Source of the DNA: Rhizobiaceae bacterium
Lineage (GTDB): Bacteria; Pseudomonadota; Alphaproteobacteria; Rhizobiales; Rhizobiaceae
DNA length: 64,000 nt
Assembly: GCA_017640615.1 (NCBI GenBank)
Contig: JAEPQK010000005.1
Location: 248,001-312,000, forward strand
Reading direction: 5' to 3'
Shown here: positions 34,299 through 45,745 of the stretch, in pieces
Position numbering within the stretch: position 1 is the stretch's first letter
Layout of the letters: every line of letters begins with the position of its first letter
Made by a program: the position numbers and the translations under genes
Notes under the pieces: model-generated
The model's input: only the letters and a program-made list of their open reading frames with translations
What the model was told of the DNA's origin: nothing
Database searches by the model: none

Positions 34299-35675
34299 AT
34301 GCCAGTCGAAATTGTCGCCCGGAAATCGAAAAACGCGTTGCCGGTCTACTGTGTGACCAAGGGCGCGCTTGACGCTAGTGAAGCAGGCGCCGACGCGATA
34401 GCATGGGCCAAGGCCAACGGCTTCGACGGTGCGGCCGGCCGCACACTGGTTATCCCGGGTGAAAACGGCAGCCTTGCAGGCGCCTTTTTCGGCGTGGAGG
34501 CTGATCGCTCCGGCTTTTCGCCGCTGATCTACGGCAGGCTCGCCAAGGCTTTGCCCGCCGGCGAATGGTATTTTGCCACGGGGCCCAAGGAGCCTGACCT
34601 TGCAATGGTCGGGCTTGCCCTTGGTGGCTATGCCTTCGGCCGCTACCGCAATCCCGCTGCTACCGACCTGCGTGTCGTTTGCCCGAAAGGCGCGGAAGCC
34701 CGCGAGGCACAAAGGATGGCGGACGGCGTCTTCCTGACACGCGATCTGATCAACACCCCGGCCAACGATATGGGTCCGGAGGGCATTGAGAAGGCTGCGC
34801 GCAAGCTTGCGCGGGCTCACAAGGCGCAGGTTTCGGTCATCAAGGGCAATGCGCTGCTGTCGCGCAACTTCCCGATGATCCACGCAGTCGGCCGCGCCTC
34901 TGCAGAGGTGCCCCGCCTGATCGATCTGCGATGGGGGCCGAAGGATGCGCCGAAGGTCACGCTGGTTGGTAAGGGTGTCGCCTTCGATACCGGCGGCCTC
35001 GACATCAAGCCGCCTTCAGCAATGCTCCTGATGAAAAAGGACATGGGCGGCGCCGCCAATGTGCTTGGCCTGGCGTCGATGATCATGGCCGCCGGGCGCA
35101 GGGTGCGATTGCGCGTGCTGGTGCCGGCGGTCGAGAACGCGATTGCTGGCAACGCCTTCCGCCCGGGCGATATTCTGAAAAGCCGGAAGGGCATCACGGT
35201 CGAAGTTGGCAACACGGATGCCGAAGGCCGGTTGGTCTTGGCCGACGCGCTAGCATATGCCGACGAAGAACAGCCCGATCTTCTGATAGATATGGCCACG
35301 CTCACAGGTGCTGCCCGCGTCGCGCTTGGCCCTGACCTTCCGCCCTTTTTCACCGATAATGATGAACTGGCGGCCCGCATCTCCGCGGCCGCCGACGAGC
35401 GCGCCGATCCTGTTTGGCGCATGCCGCTCTGGTCGCCCTATGACAGCCGCTATTCTTCGCGCTCGGCCGACATCAACAATATCAGCAATGACAGTTTTGC
35501 GGGTGCGATCATCGCCGCGCTGTTCTTGCGCCGTTTCGTTGAAAAGGCGCGAAGCTGGGCGCATTTCGATGTGTTCGGCTGGAGTCCACAGGAGCGGCCG
35601 CATTGTCCGGTTGGCGGCGAAGCGCAGGCCATCCGCGCGCTGGATAGTGTGATCGCCAAGCACTACGCCGGCTGA
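34299..35675 (+). CDS. Leucyl aminopeptidase (M17 family)
   Basis: 458 residues. Two-metal aminopeptidase of the PepA/PepB type. The active-site segments are VGKGVAFDTGGLDIKP (Lys and Asp), MKKDMGGAANVLG (Asp) and the signature GNTDAEGRLVLADALAYA. The N-terminal half is a less conserved macro-like domain. The C-terminal HFDVFGWSPQERPHCPVGGE is typical of the rhizobial form. It stands before a MarR gene and an NlpC/P60 gene on the same strand. Cytosolic peptide turnover is the likely role. Confidence 0.93.
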   Translation: MPVEIVARKSKNALPVYCVTKGALDASEAGADAIAWAKANGFDGAAGRTLVIPGENGSLAGAFFGVEADRSGFSPLIYGRLAKALPAGEWYFATGPKEPDLAMVGLALGGYAFGRYRNPAATDLRVVCPKGAEAREAQRMADGVFLTRDLINTPANDMGPEGIEKAARKLARAHKAQVSVIKGNALLSRNFPMIHAVGRASAEVPRLIDLRWGPKDAPKVTLVGKGVAFDTGGLDIKPPSAMLLMKKDMGGAANVLGLASMIMAAGRRVRLRVLVPAVENAIAGNAFRPGDILKSRKGITVEVGNTDAEGRLVLADALAYADEEQPDLLIDMATLTGAARVALGPDLPPFFTDNDELAARISAAADERADPVWRMPLWSPYDSRYSSRSADINNISNDSFAGAIIAALFLRRFVEKARSWAHFDVFGWSPQERPHCPVGGEAQAIRALDSVIAKHYAG

Positions 35676-35744
35676 ACGGCTTGCTATTGCCAGCATTCGG
35701 GGATTGAATGATACGGTCCCGTAACGATGTAGGAACAGCAGGCA

Positions 35745-36095
35745 ATGGCGATCGCTTTGCGACCCTCGCAGGCCCTTCGCTTGTGGCAGCAGGTCGCGCT
35801 GCACGAGGTGGAAAACGGGATGCCCGACCTGTCGACGCGGCAGCTGTCGATCCTGTTCACCATCTATCTCGACCCGCCGCCGCATACGGTGCGCGGGCTG
35901 GCATCGCGGCTGAGTGTCTCCAAACCTGTTATCACGCGGGCGCTGGACACGATGGGCGCGCTTGATCTTGTGTCGCGTCGCCGCGACGATGCCGACCGCC
36001 GTAACGTGCTGATCGGGCGCACGGTGGCCGGTGCGCTTTTTGTCGAACGGTTCGGCGATGTGGTGATTGCCAAGGCCGCGGAGCTGCCGACATGA
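35745..36095 (+). CDS. MarR-family transcriptional regulator
   Basis: 116 residues, short for the family. Winged helix-turn-helix: DLSTRQLSILFTIYLDPPP, HTVRGLASRLSVSKPVITRALD (recognition helix) and SRRRDDADRRNVLIGRTVAG (wing). Its stop overlaps the ATG of the NlpC/P60 gene (ATGA), so the two are translationally coupled. Its target and ligand are unknown; the adjoining cell-wall hydrolase is one candidate. Confidence 0.85.
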   Translation: MAIALRPSQALRLWQQVALHEVENGMPDLSTRQLSILFTIYLDPPPHTVRGLASRLSVSKPVITRALDTMGALDLVSRRRDDADRRNVLIGRTVAGALFVERFGDVVIAKAAELPT

Positions 36096-36952
36096 GCGCG
36101 CTCGACCGCCGCCTGAACGCGTTCCGACCCGACCTTGCAGATGCCCGGCTGAAGGGCGAAATCGACGCCGCGAAATACGTAGATGGTGAAGCGGCTGAAA
36201 TCGTCTCCCCTGTCGCAGATCTGGTGAATGCTGCCTACAAACGCGCCGGCGTCGACCACCAGCTATTGATGGGCGATCCGGTCACCGTCTTCGAACGTGC
36301 CAATGGCTGGGCCTGGGTCCAGTCCGTCCGCGACCTCTATGTCGGCTATGTGCGGGAAGATGCGCTTGGCGCGCCCGGGCCGGAGCCGACACACATGATC
36401 ACCGTGCCGCGCAGCTTCGCCTATCCGAACGACGATCTGAAATCCGCGCCGGCCCTGCCGCTGTCTTTGGGCTGCGCCGTGCGGGTGACCGGTCGCACGG
36501 AGCGTCGCGGAACTGCCTATGCGACGCTCAGTACGGGAATGTCGGTGATAGCGGGCCATATCAGGCCGCTTGGCGAACACGCCGCCGACTATATCGCCGT
36601 GGCGGAGGCCCTCGAGCGCACGCCCTATCTGTGGGGCGGCACCAGCGGTTTCGGCGTCGATTGTTCGGGTCTCGTGCATCTGGCCATGCGCATGGCTGGC
36701 CGCGATATTGTACGCGACACCGACATGCAGGAGCAGGCGCTGGGAGCTGAGATCGATCCGGGCTCGGACCTCGCCGGCCTGCGGCGCGGCGACCTGGTGT
36801 TCTGGAAGGGACATGTCGCGATCATGACCGACGGCGAAAACGCCATTCACGCCTCTGGCCGGTCGATGCTGGTGACGCGAGAGCCGATTGCCGACGCGGT
36901 TGCCCGCATTGCCTCGCTCTACGGCCCGCCGACGCGCTACCGCCGGCCCTGA
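36092..36952 (+). CDS. NlpC/P60 cell-wall hydrolase with N-terminal SH3-like domains
   Basis: 286 residues. No signal peptide is obvious. Two SH3-like segments (LLMGDPVTVFERANGWAWVQ; LSLGCAVRVTGRTERRGTAY) precede the NlpC/P60 papain-like domain with the nucleophile in TSGFGVDCSGLVHLAM, the catalytic His in LVFWKGHVAIMTD, and NAIHASG. The family cuts D-Glu to diamino-acid linkages in peptidoglycan stem peptides; absence of a signal suggests a cytosolic recycling role. It overlaps the MarR gene by four bases and is convergent with the ghrA-like gene. Confidence 0.9.
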   Translation: MSALDRRLNAFRPDLADARLKGEIDAAKYVDGEAAEIVSPVADLVNAAYKRAGVDHQLLMGDPVTVFERANGWAWVQSVRDLYVGYVREDALGAPGPEPTHMITVPRSFAYPNDDLKSAPALPLSLGCAVRVTGRTERRGTAYATLSTGMSVIAGHIRPLGEHAADYIAVAEALERTPYLWGGTSGFGVDCSGLVHLAMRMAGRDIVRDTDMQEQALGAEIDPGSDLAGLRRGDLVFWKGHVAIMTDGENAIHASGRSMLVTREPIADAVARIASLYGPPTRYRRP

Positions 36953-36958
36953 AACGGC

Positions 36959-37905
36959 CTAGTATCCTGCGTGCCGGTCGACCAGATTGGTCAGTGGCTC
37001 GCCGCGTTCAAACGCATCCATCTGCGCCAGCATGGGCGGCACCAGATGCGCGGGATCCGAGGTCGCCGCTGCGTGCGGCGTCACGAAGACGTTCGGATGG
37101 GTCCAGAGCGGGCTGTCCTTGGGTAGCGGTTCCTGTTCGAACACATCGAGGCTGGCCTCTTTCAGAATGCCTTCTTCCAACGCGCGCAAAATGTCTGTTT
37201 CGCGCTGCAGCTTGCCGCGCCCGGCGTTGACGAGAACCGCGCCGCCAAGCGCGTTTTTGTGCCTGAGCTGCGACAATAGCCGGTAGTCGACGATGCCGCG
37301 CGTTTCATGCGTCAGCGGCAAAAGCACGACCAGAATGTCGGTGGCCGCCAGAAAGCCGGGCAAGCCGTCGCGCCCATGCCAGCAGGACACACCTTCCATT
37401 GGCCGTTCCGTGCGCGTCCACCCGTTTACGCGGAAACCGAGATATACCAGCGCCCCTGCCGCGGCGCGCCCGAGATGGCCCATGCCCATAATGCCGACGC
37501 TGACCTCTCCCGCCGGCGGTTGGTAAGGTTCATGCCAGACCTTGCGCAGTTGCTGGCCGCGGTAATGTGCACCTTGCCGGTGGTGATCAAGCACCCGCCA
37601 CACAATGTATTCGCGCATATATTGGGTGAGGTTATCGGCCACCACCCGCACGATCGGAACATCCGGCAGACCGGGATCGGCAAAGAGATGATCGACCCCG
37701 GCGCCTATCGAAAAGATGGCGCGCAGATTGGGCAGTGTCGAAAGCAGGTTCGGCTTCTGCTTCCACACCACCGCATAGCGGATGGAAGGATCGCGGGCGC
37801 CTTCCGGCTCCAGCACGACCGCGCGTTCCTTCGACAGCAGCTCGTACCAGCGTTTCGGGTTGAAGCCGGTCACGCTGAGAAGAATGCGGCCTTGGTCGGT
37901 CTCGC

Positions 37906-37909
<4 letters not shown>
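36959..37909 (-). CDS. Glyoxylate/hydroxypyruvate reductase A-like D-2-hydroxyacid dehydrogenase
   Basis: 316 residues. GhrA branch of the family: AIFSIGAGVDHLFADPGLPD, the dinucleotide loop GIMGMGHLGRAAAGALVYLG, catalytic Arg in VNAGRGKLQRETDIL, Glu in DVFEQEPLPKDSPLW and His in VTPHAAATSDP. Its ATG overlaps the yejF stop (ATGA), so it is the last gene of the yej operon; a link between peptide import and 2-ketoacid reduction is not obvious, and the pairing may be regulatory only. Confidence 0.9.
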
Positions 37910-39533
<1,624 letters not shown>

Positions 39534-39537
<4 letters not shown>

Positions 39538-40682
39538 CGAAACGTCTTCCTTGGATCGAAGGCGTCGCGGGTCGCTTCGCCGATGAAGATCAGCAGCGAC
39601 AGCATCACCGAAAGCGTCAGGAAGCCTGTGATGCCGAGCCAGGGCGCGTTGAGATTGCGCTGGCCCTGTCGCAGCAATTCGCCAAGCGAGGCGGAGCCCG
39701 GCGGCAGGCCGAAGCCGAGGAAGTCGAGCGACGTAAGCGTCGTGATCGACCCGTTCAGGATAAAGGGCAGGAAGGTCAGCGTGGCGACCATCGCGTTCGG
39801 CAGGAGATGGCGAAACATGATCGTGACATTGCGAACGCCGAGCGCCCGCGCCGCATTCACATATTCGAAGTTGCGCGCGCGCAGGAACTCCGCTCGAACG
39901 ACGCCAACAAAGGCGACCCAGGAGAACAGAAGCATGATGCCGAGCAGGATGAAGAAGCCCGGCGGCAGCACTGCGGCGATGATCAGGATGAGGTAGAGCA
40001 CCGGGATCGACGACCATATCTCGATCACGCGCTGGAAGATGAGGTCGGTCCAGCCGCCGAAATAGCCCTGCACCGCACCGGCCGACACGCCGATGACAGC
40101 GGAGGCCGCCGTCAGGATCAAGCCGAAAAGCACCGAAATGCGAAATCCGTAAATGATGCGCGCCAGCACATCCCGCGCCTGATCGTCGGTGCCCAGCCAG
40201 TTCCAGTTGCCCAGCCGGCAATCAGGATCGTCGACGCCGTTGAGGTAGCGCCCGCAGCGCGTTTCTTCGTCGTAAAGCCATGACGGCTTGGCGGGTGCCG
40301 CCTCGGGAATCTCGTTGTTGACCGTGCGATAGGAGTAGCGCACTGGCGGCCAGATCATCCAGCCATTGGCATCGATTTCCTCCGCGATGATCGGATCGCG
40401 GTAGTCGGTGATGGCCAGAAATCCGCCGAACTTCTCTTCCGGATAATCGATGATAACCGGCGCCAGCAGCTCGCCCTTGTAGTAGGCGAGGATCGGCTTG
40501 TCGTTGGCAATGAGCTCCGAACCGAGCGACAGCACGAACAGAACCAGGAATATCCAGAGAGACCAGTAGCCGCGCCGGTTCGCCTTGAAGTTTTGCCAGC
40601 GCCGTTGGTTGAGCGGCGAAAGCCAGGGTCGCTTGGCTGGCGTGAGCGTCGAACCCGTCTGCGTGGCCGTATCCATCGTCAT
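39534..40682 (-). CDS. yejE: Peptide ABC transporter permease YejE
   Basis: 382 residues. One N-terminal helix ([20 protein letters not shown]), a long periplasmic loop with a Cys pair ([20 protein letters not shown]), then five helices with the permease EAA-type motif around [40 protein letters not shown] before the second helix is typical of DppC/OppC relatives. It overlaps yejB upstream and yejF downstream by four bases each. Confidence 0.95.
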
Positions 40683-41773
40683 ACGTCCCGCCGGTCGAAG
40701 TCGATGCGCGGATCGATCCAGGTGTAGATCAGGTCGGAAATGAGGCTGACTACGAGCCCGAGCAACGAAAAGATATAGAGCGTCGCGAATACCACCGCAT
40801 AATCGCGGTCGAGTATTGAGCGGAAGCCGAGCAGCCCGAGCCCGTCCAACGAAAAGATGTTCTCGATCAGCAGCGAGCCAGTGAAGAAGGCCGATATGAA
40901 CGCGGCCGGGAAACCGGCAATGATGATCAGCATCGCATTGCGGAACACATGACCGTAGAGCACCTGCCTCTGTGTCAGCCCCTTGGCGCGCGCGGTGACG
41001 ACATACTGCTTGCGGATTTCCTCAAGGAACGAGTTCTTCGTGAGCAGCGTGGTCGTTGCGAAGGCTGAAAGCGCCAATGAGATCAGCGGCAGGGTGAGGT
41101 GCCAGAAATAGTCGACGATCTTCTCCGGCCAGGAAAGTTCGGAGAAATTCTCTGACGTAAGCCCGCGCAGCGGAAACCAGTCGAAAAACGAGCCGCCGGC
41201 AAAAAGCACCATCAGCAGAATGGCGAAAAGAAAGCCCGGGATCGCGTAGCCGATGATGACGATGCCGCTGGTCCAGATATCGAAGGCCGAACCGTCCTTC
41301 ACCGCCTTGCGGATGCCGAGCGGGATCGAGATCAGATAGGATATCAGGGTGATCCAGATGCCGAGAGAGATCGATACGGGCATCTTTTCCAGGATCAGAT
41401 CGATCACGGTGATGTCGCGGAAATAGCTCTCGCCGAAATCGAAGCGCGCATAGTCCCACAGCATTGAGAAAAAGCGCTCAAGCGGCGGCTTGTCGAAGCC
41501 GAACTGCTTCTCAAGCTGGGCAATGAACTGCGGGTCGAGCCCTTGCGCACCGCGATATTGCGAGTCGCCGCCGCCGAGGTCCTGCCCGCCGCCGTCGCCT
41601 CCGCCGCCGCCGCCAATGCGCTCCAGCGTGCCGCCATCCTGGCCCGAAAGCTGGGCGATGACCTGCTCCACCGGCCCGCCGGGTGCGAACTGGATGACGA
41701 TGAACGAAACCGCCATGATGCCGAACAGCGTCGGGATCATGAGCAGCAGCCTGCGAAGGACATAGGCGCCCAT
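40679..41773 (-). CDS. yejB: Peptide ABC transporter permease YejB, with a glycine-rich insert
   Basis: 364 residues. DppB-like permease: N-terminal helix [21 protein letters not shown] and [10 protein letters not shown], then helices to the EAA-type [20 protein letters not shown] segment. After the first helix a low-complexity insert ([20 protein letters not shown], about residues 50-70) faces the periplasm. Overlaps yejE by four bases and is 49 bp from the upstream binding protein gene. Confidence 0.95.
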   Translation of the reverse strand: MGAYVLRRLLLMIPTLFGIMAVSFIVIQFAPGGPVEQVIAQLSGQDGGTLERIGGGGGGDGGGQDLGGGDSQYRGAQGLDPQFIAQLEKQFGFDKPPLERFFSMLWDYARFDFGESYFRDITVIDLILEKMPVSISLGIWITLISYLISIPLGIRKAVKDGSAFDIWTSGIVIIGYAIPGFLFAILLMVLFAGGSFFDWFPLRGLTSENFSELSWPEKIVDYFWHLTLPLISLALSAFATTTLLTKNSFLEEIRKQYVVTARAKGLTQRQVLYGHVFRNAMLIIIAGFPAAFISAFFTGSLLIENIFSLDGLGLLGFRSILDRDYAVVFATLYIFSLLGLVVSLISDLIYTWIDPRIDFDRRDV

Positions 41774-41821
41774 CAGTCGGCGGTCTCCGGCAGTTCGTAT
41801 TGGACGCCGTTGTCCGGAATG

Positions 41822-43699
41822 TCAGGCCTTGCCAATCGCCTTTGCCTTTTCTTCGTCCAGCCACCACATTTCTTCGACCGTGAACCCGTAATCCGGCTTC
41901 GGCTCCTTGAAGCCGAACATGTCCCAGAAGGCGGCACGGTGATTCGCGGCATTCCAATTTGGAATCCAGTCGCGCCGCGCACGCAAGACCCGGTCGAGCG
42001 CTCGCATGGCGATGGTGAACTCTTCGCGTGTCTCCGCCCGCCCTGCAATATCGATCATTGCGTCCACGGCAGCGCTTTTGGTGCCGGGGTAGTTGCGCGA
42101 GCTCGGCAGGTCGGCGGCCGATGAGTGAAATGTGTTTGCCAGGCTGGCCCGTGTTGGCGTTCCGCCGAATGAGGCCGCCATTCCGACCATGTCGAAATCG
42201 AACTCGGTCAGCCGCGTCTGGAATTGGGTGGCGTCGACGAGACGGATCGAGGCATCGAATCCGACGGCCCGCATCATCTCCAGGAACGGCGTGAATACGC
42301 GCACAAACACCTGGTCGCGGACAAGTAGCTCGACCTTGAAGCTTTCACCGCCGGCATTGCGGAATGCACCGCCCTCAACCTTCCAGCCGGCTTCTTCCAT
42401 CAGTTGGCGAGCACGGCGCAGCATGACGCGGTCGCGTCCCGAACCATCCGAAACCGGTTGCATCACGGCCTCGCCGAAGGCTTCCGCCGGCAGCTCGTTG
42501 CGGAATGGCTCAAGCAGCGCGAGCTCCTCTGCGCTGGGCAGCCCCTCCGCCTTGTAAGGCGAGCGCTCGAAGGTCGACTGCGAGCGCGCATAGGCGTCGT
42601 AGAAGATGTTGCGATTGGTCCATTCGAAATCGAAGCAATTGGCGATCGCCTCGCGGACCCGAATATCGCGAAAACGCTCCCGGCGCTGGTTGATCGCCCA
42701 TGCCTGCATGGCAGGCCGCAGCTCATTGGGAAACTCGCGCTTGATGACGCGGCCGTCCTGAATGGCCGGAAACTCATACTCCGTCGCCCATACGCGAGAC
42801 GTGAATTCCTGACGGAAAAGCACATCGCCCTTCTTGAATGCCTCGAAACCCGCCTGCCTATCGCGAAAGAACTCGATCCGGATGCGGTCAAAATTGTTGT
42901 GGCCGCGGTTTACGGGAAGATCCTTGCCCCAATAATCGGCAACGCGGTGATATTCGATCGTCTGCCCGGGCGACATGAAGCCGACCTTGTAGGGACCGCA
43001 GCCGAGCGGAGCGACGAGTTCCGACCCGTCGAACGGGTGGTCTGCAAACCAGGCTTTGGAAAGAACTGGATATTCTGCGATCCGAAACAGGGTCTGCGGT
43101 GACTGGTCGCCATTGAAGGTGATGCGAAACGCCTTCGGCCCTTCGGCAACGACCTCGGTCATGTCGAACAGCGGCAGCTGAAACTCCGGGTGGCCCTTTT
43201 CCTTCAATATGTCGAAGGTGAAGACGGCGTCTTCGGCCGTAATGTCCGACCCGTCATGAAAGCGCGCTTCCGGCCGCAGCGCGAAAGTGAAGCTGTTGCG
43301 GTCGGCAGAGATAGTCACGCTTTCGGCGAGCAGGCCGTAGAGCGCGTCCGGCTCGTCGAGCGAGAGCTTCATCAGATAGTCGTGGCACATCTCCATACGC
43401 GGTGGCGCGTCGCCGCGCGGCACGAAGGTGTTCAGCGTGTTGAAGGTGTTGGTGGACTGGTTGAAATACCAATTGGGCGGCGAGAAATTGAACGTGCCGC
43501 CCTTTGGCGCATCGGGGTTCACATAGTCGAAATGAGTGAAATCCGGCCCGTATTTGAGATCGCCGAAGGTTGAGATGCCATAGAGCGGCTCTTCGGTTGC
43601 CAAAGCTGCGATAGCCCGCTCTGGCAGGTAGGGCGCGGCAAACGCCGCGGCACCCATTGCGAGCATCTGCCGGCGGTTGAAGGCTATTCGGTTGCTCAT
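41822..43699 (-). CDS. YejA-like oligopeptide-binding protein, Tat-type signal
   Basis: 625 residues. The start MSNRIAFNRRQMLAMGAAAF has a twin-Arg motif before a hydrophobic stretch and AIAALA cleavage region, so Tat export is likely; the SBP_bac_5 fold follows: FTHFDYVNPDAPKGGTFNFS, FALRPEARFHDGSDITAEDAV and LELLVRDQVF-like segments. ATG 43699 is two bases from the stop of the upstream paralogue. The frame runs open to 43870 without coding sense. A second binding protein of the same family precedes it, and both share the permeases. Confidence 0.92.
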   Translation of the reverse strand: MSNRIAFNRRQMLAMGAAAFAAPYLPERAIAALATEEPLYGISTFGDLKYGPDFTHFDYVNPDAPKGGTFNFSPPNWYFNQSTNTFNTLNTFVPRGDAPPRMEMCHDYLMKLSLDEPDALYGLLAESVTISADRNSFTFALRPEARFHDGSDITAEDAVFTFDILKEKGHPEFQLPLFDMTEVVAEGPKAFRITFNGDQSPQTLFRIAEYPVLSKAWFADHPFDGSELVAPLGCGPYKVGFMSPGQTIEYHRVADYWGKDLPVNRGHNNFDRIRIEFFRDRQAGFEAFKKGDVLFRQEFTSRVWATEYEFPAIQDGRVIKREFPNELRPAMQAWAINQRRERFRDIRVREAIANCFDFEWTNRNIFYDAYARSQSTFERSPYKAEGLPSAEELALLEPFRNELPAEAFGEAVMQPVSDGSGRDRVMLRRARQLMEEAGWKVEGGAFRNAGGESFKVELLVRDQVFVRVFTPFLEMMRAVGFDASIRLVDATQFQTRLTEFDFDMVGMAASFGGTPTRASLANTFHSSAADLPSSRNYPGTKSAAVDAMIDIAGRAETREEFTIAMRALDRVLRARRDWIPNWNAANHRAAFWDMFGFKEPKPDYGFTVEEMWWLDEEKAKAIGKA

Positions 43700-43701
43700 C
43701 G

Positions 43702-45585
43702 TCAGCCTCCGTATTTGCGCGCCAGCGCCTGTTCCTTCTGCGGGTCGATCCACCAGGAATCGATGTCTATGCCGACATAGTCGGGCTGCGTTTCGGGAAT
43801 GCCGAACTTGTCCCAATAAGCGTAGCGCAGCGTCGGCTGGAAATATTGCGGGATCATATAGTAGTTCCACAACAGCACGCGATCGAGCGCTCGCGTCGCG
43901 GCAACCAGTGCATCGCGGTCTTCAGCAAAGATGATCTTGTCGATCAGCGCATCGACCACCGGGCTCCTGATGCCGGCCACATTGCGTGAGCCGGGGATGT
44001 CCGCTGCCTCAGAAGACCAGAAGTCGCGCTGCTCATTGCCTGGCGACAGAGACTGCGCGAAACGCCCCGTCACGATGTCGAAATCGAATGCCTGGAAGCG
44101 CTGGATATATTGCGAGGTGTCGACGATGCGCAGCGTGGCGTCGATGCCGATCTTGCGCAGGGCTTCGATCAACCCGCCAGCGATGATCTCCGAGGTTGGC
44201 GACCCGCCGAGAAACTCGATCTTGAAGTGCTCACCGGTCTCCGCATTGATGAGCTTGCCGCCCGTCACTTCCCAGCCCGCTTCGCGAAGCAGCGTAACTG
44301 CCTCGCGCAGATAGGCCCTCTCGTCGCGCGGATCGTCATAGACGGGCAGTTCGAACTCCTCGGTGAAGAGCTCGGGCGGAAGCTGATCGCGAAACTCTTC
44401 CAGCAGTTCGAGTTCTTTGCCGTCTGGCAGGCCAGTCGAGGCCAGTTCCGACTTTTCGAAATAGCTGGAAAAACGCTCGTTGAGCCCGAAGAAATGGGTG
44501 CGGTTCTGCGCCTCGAAATTATAGGCGAGCGTAATTGCTTGGCGCACGCGACGGTCCTGGAAGCGTGGCAGGCGCATATTGAATACAAAGGCCTGCATGG
44601 CCTCAATGCTGCCGGACACGAACTCGCGCTTCACGACATCGCCGGCCTCGAATGCCTGAAAATTGTAGCCGGTCGACCAGCGGCGTGTGCTCAGCTCGCG
44701 GCGCACGTCCTCGATGCCGCCCTTGGTGAAGGCGAGAAACTCCGCATTGTCGTCGAGGAAATAGGTGTAGCGGCGGCGCTCGAAATTGTTGCGGCCGACA
44801 TTTACGGGATTGTCCTTCGCCCAGTAGTCCTCGACCCTTTTCCAGGTAATGGTCGAGCCGGCCTCGAAAGTGTCGATCGCGTATGGCCCGCTTCCAAGCG
44901 GCGGCTCCAGAGTGGGTTGTGTAATGTCGCGTTGGTTTCCTTTGGCGTCTGTGCCTTCCCACCAGGCTTTTGGCAGCACCGGCAGATCACCCATGATGTG
45001 TGGCAACTCGCGATTGCCGCTCTGGTCGAAGGTGAACTGAACTTCGCGCTCACCGACGGCTTTTGCTTCCGTCACATTCGCGAAGTAGCGGTTGTGAAGC
45101 GGGCTGTGCTCCTTGAGCATATTGAACGACCAGATCACATCATCGACCGTGATCGGGTTCCCGTCATGCCATTTGGCTTGCGGGTCGATGCGGTATGTCG
45201 CGGAGGAATAGTCAGCCGGGTGTTTGTAGGCGTCGGCGATCAGCGGGTGGCTGGTACTTGGCTCCGCGATCGACTGCTGCATCAGCGTCTCCCACAGTAG
45301 CCCGCCGAATTGCGTCAGTCCGGCGGCAGGCGTGCCACGCACGATAAATGGATTGAAGCTGTCGAAGGTGCCGAACACCGCCGAGTTAAGAGTGCCGCCC
45401 TTCGGCGCCTCTGGGTTCACATGATCGTAGCGCTCGAAGGTGCCGCGCTGTCGGTCCGGGTCGATGAGTGACGACGATGTCAGCCACTCTTCAGAGGCAC
45501 TGGCAGGCGAAAAGCCTATTGCAGCCGCCAACATCATCGCGGCGGCCGCAGGCACGGCTACGGTGAGGCGCATCTGGTTCAACAT
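43702..45585 (-). CDS. yejA: YejA-like oligopeptide-binding protein, Sec-type signal
   Basis: 627 residues from ATG 45585, with AAGGG six bases upstream (an in-frame TTG lies two codons earlier). A Sec signal peptide (MRLTVAVPAAAAMMLAAAIG, cut near ASAS) precedes an SBP_bac_5 fold: YDHVNPEAPKGGTLNSAVFG, IDPQAKWHDGNPITVDDVIW and LGSGPYAIDTFEAGSTITW. First gene of the six-gene unit yejA-yejA2-yejB-yejE-yejF-ghrA-like. Binding of peptides is inferred from the family and the adjoining transporter. Confidence 0.93.
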   Translation of the reverse strand: MLNQMRLTVAVPAAAAMMLAAAIGFSPASASEEWLTSSSLIDPDRQRGTFERYDHVNPEAPKGGTLNSAVFGTFDSFNPFIVRGTPAAGLTQFGGLLWETLMQQSIAEPSTSHPLIADAYKHPADYSSATYRIDPQAKWHDGNPITVDDVIWSFNMLKEHSPLHNRYFANVTEAKAVGEREVQFTFDQSGNRELPHIMGDLPVLPKAWWEGTDAKGNQRDITQPTLEPPLGSGPYAIDTFEAGSTITWKRVEDYWAKDNPVNVGRNNFERRRYTYFLDDNAEFLAFTKGGIEDVRRELSTRRWSTGYNFQAFEAGDVVKREFVSGSIEAMQAFVFNMRLPRFQDRRVRQAITLAYNFEAQNRTHFFGLNERFSSYFEKSELASTGLPDGKELELLEEFRDQLPPELFTEEFELPVYDDPRDERAYLREAVTLLREAGWEVTGGKLINAETGEHFKIEFLGGSPTSEIIAGGLIEALRKIGIDATLRIVDTSQYIQRFQAFDFDIVTGRFAQSLSPGNEQRDFWSSEAADIPGSRNVAGIRSPVVDALIDKIIFAEDRDALVAATRALDRVLLWNYYMIPQYFQPTLRYAYWDKFGIPETQPDYVGIDIDSWWIDPQKEQALARKYGG

Positions 45586-45698
45586 CTCCAACCCTTTTGC
45601 CGGTTTACTCGATCTTCAGGCAAAACTAGCCCGCTATGCGGCAAAAGAAAGCGCCCCGGTCACATTATTCGGCCTTGTGGCCGCCTTGCGCGCACAAA

Positions 45699-45722
45699 AA
45701 AGCCGGGCTGGAGCCCGGCTTT
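45699..45722 (-). terminator. Terminator after the cytochrome c gene
   Basis: AAAGCCGGGCT-GG-AGCCCGGCTTT perfect palindrome, with TTTTTT continuing on the minus strand. It ends the cytochrome c transcript before the yej operon. Confidence 0.88.
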
Positions 45723-45745
45723 CGGATTGGATGGGAATGTCGGCT

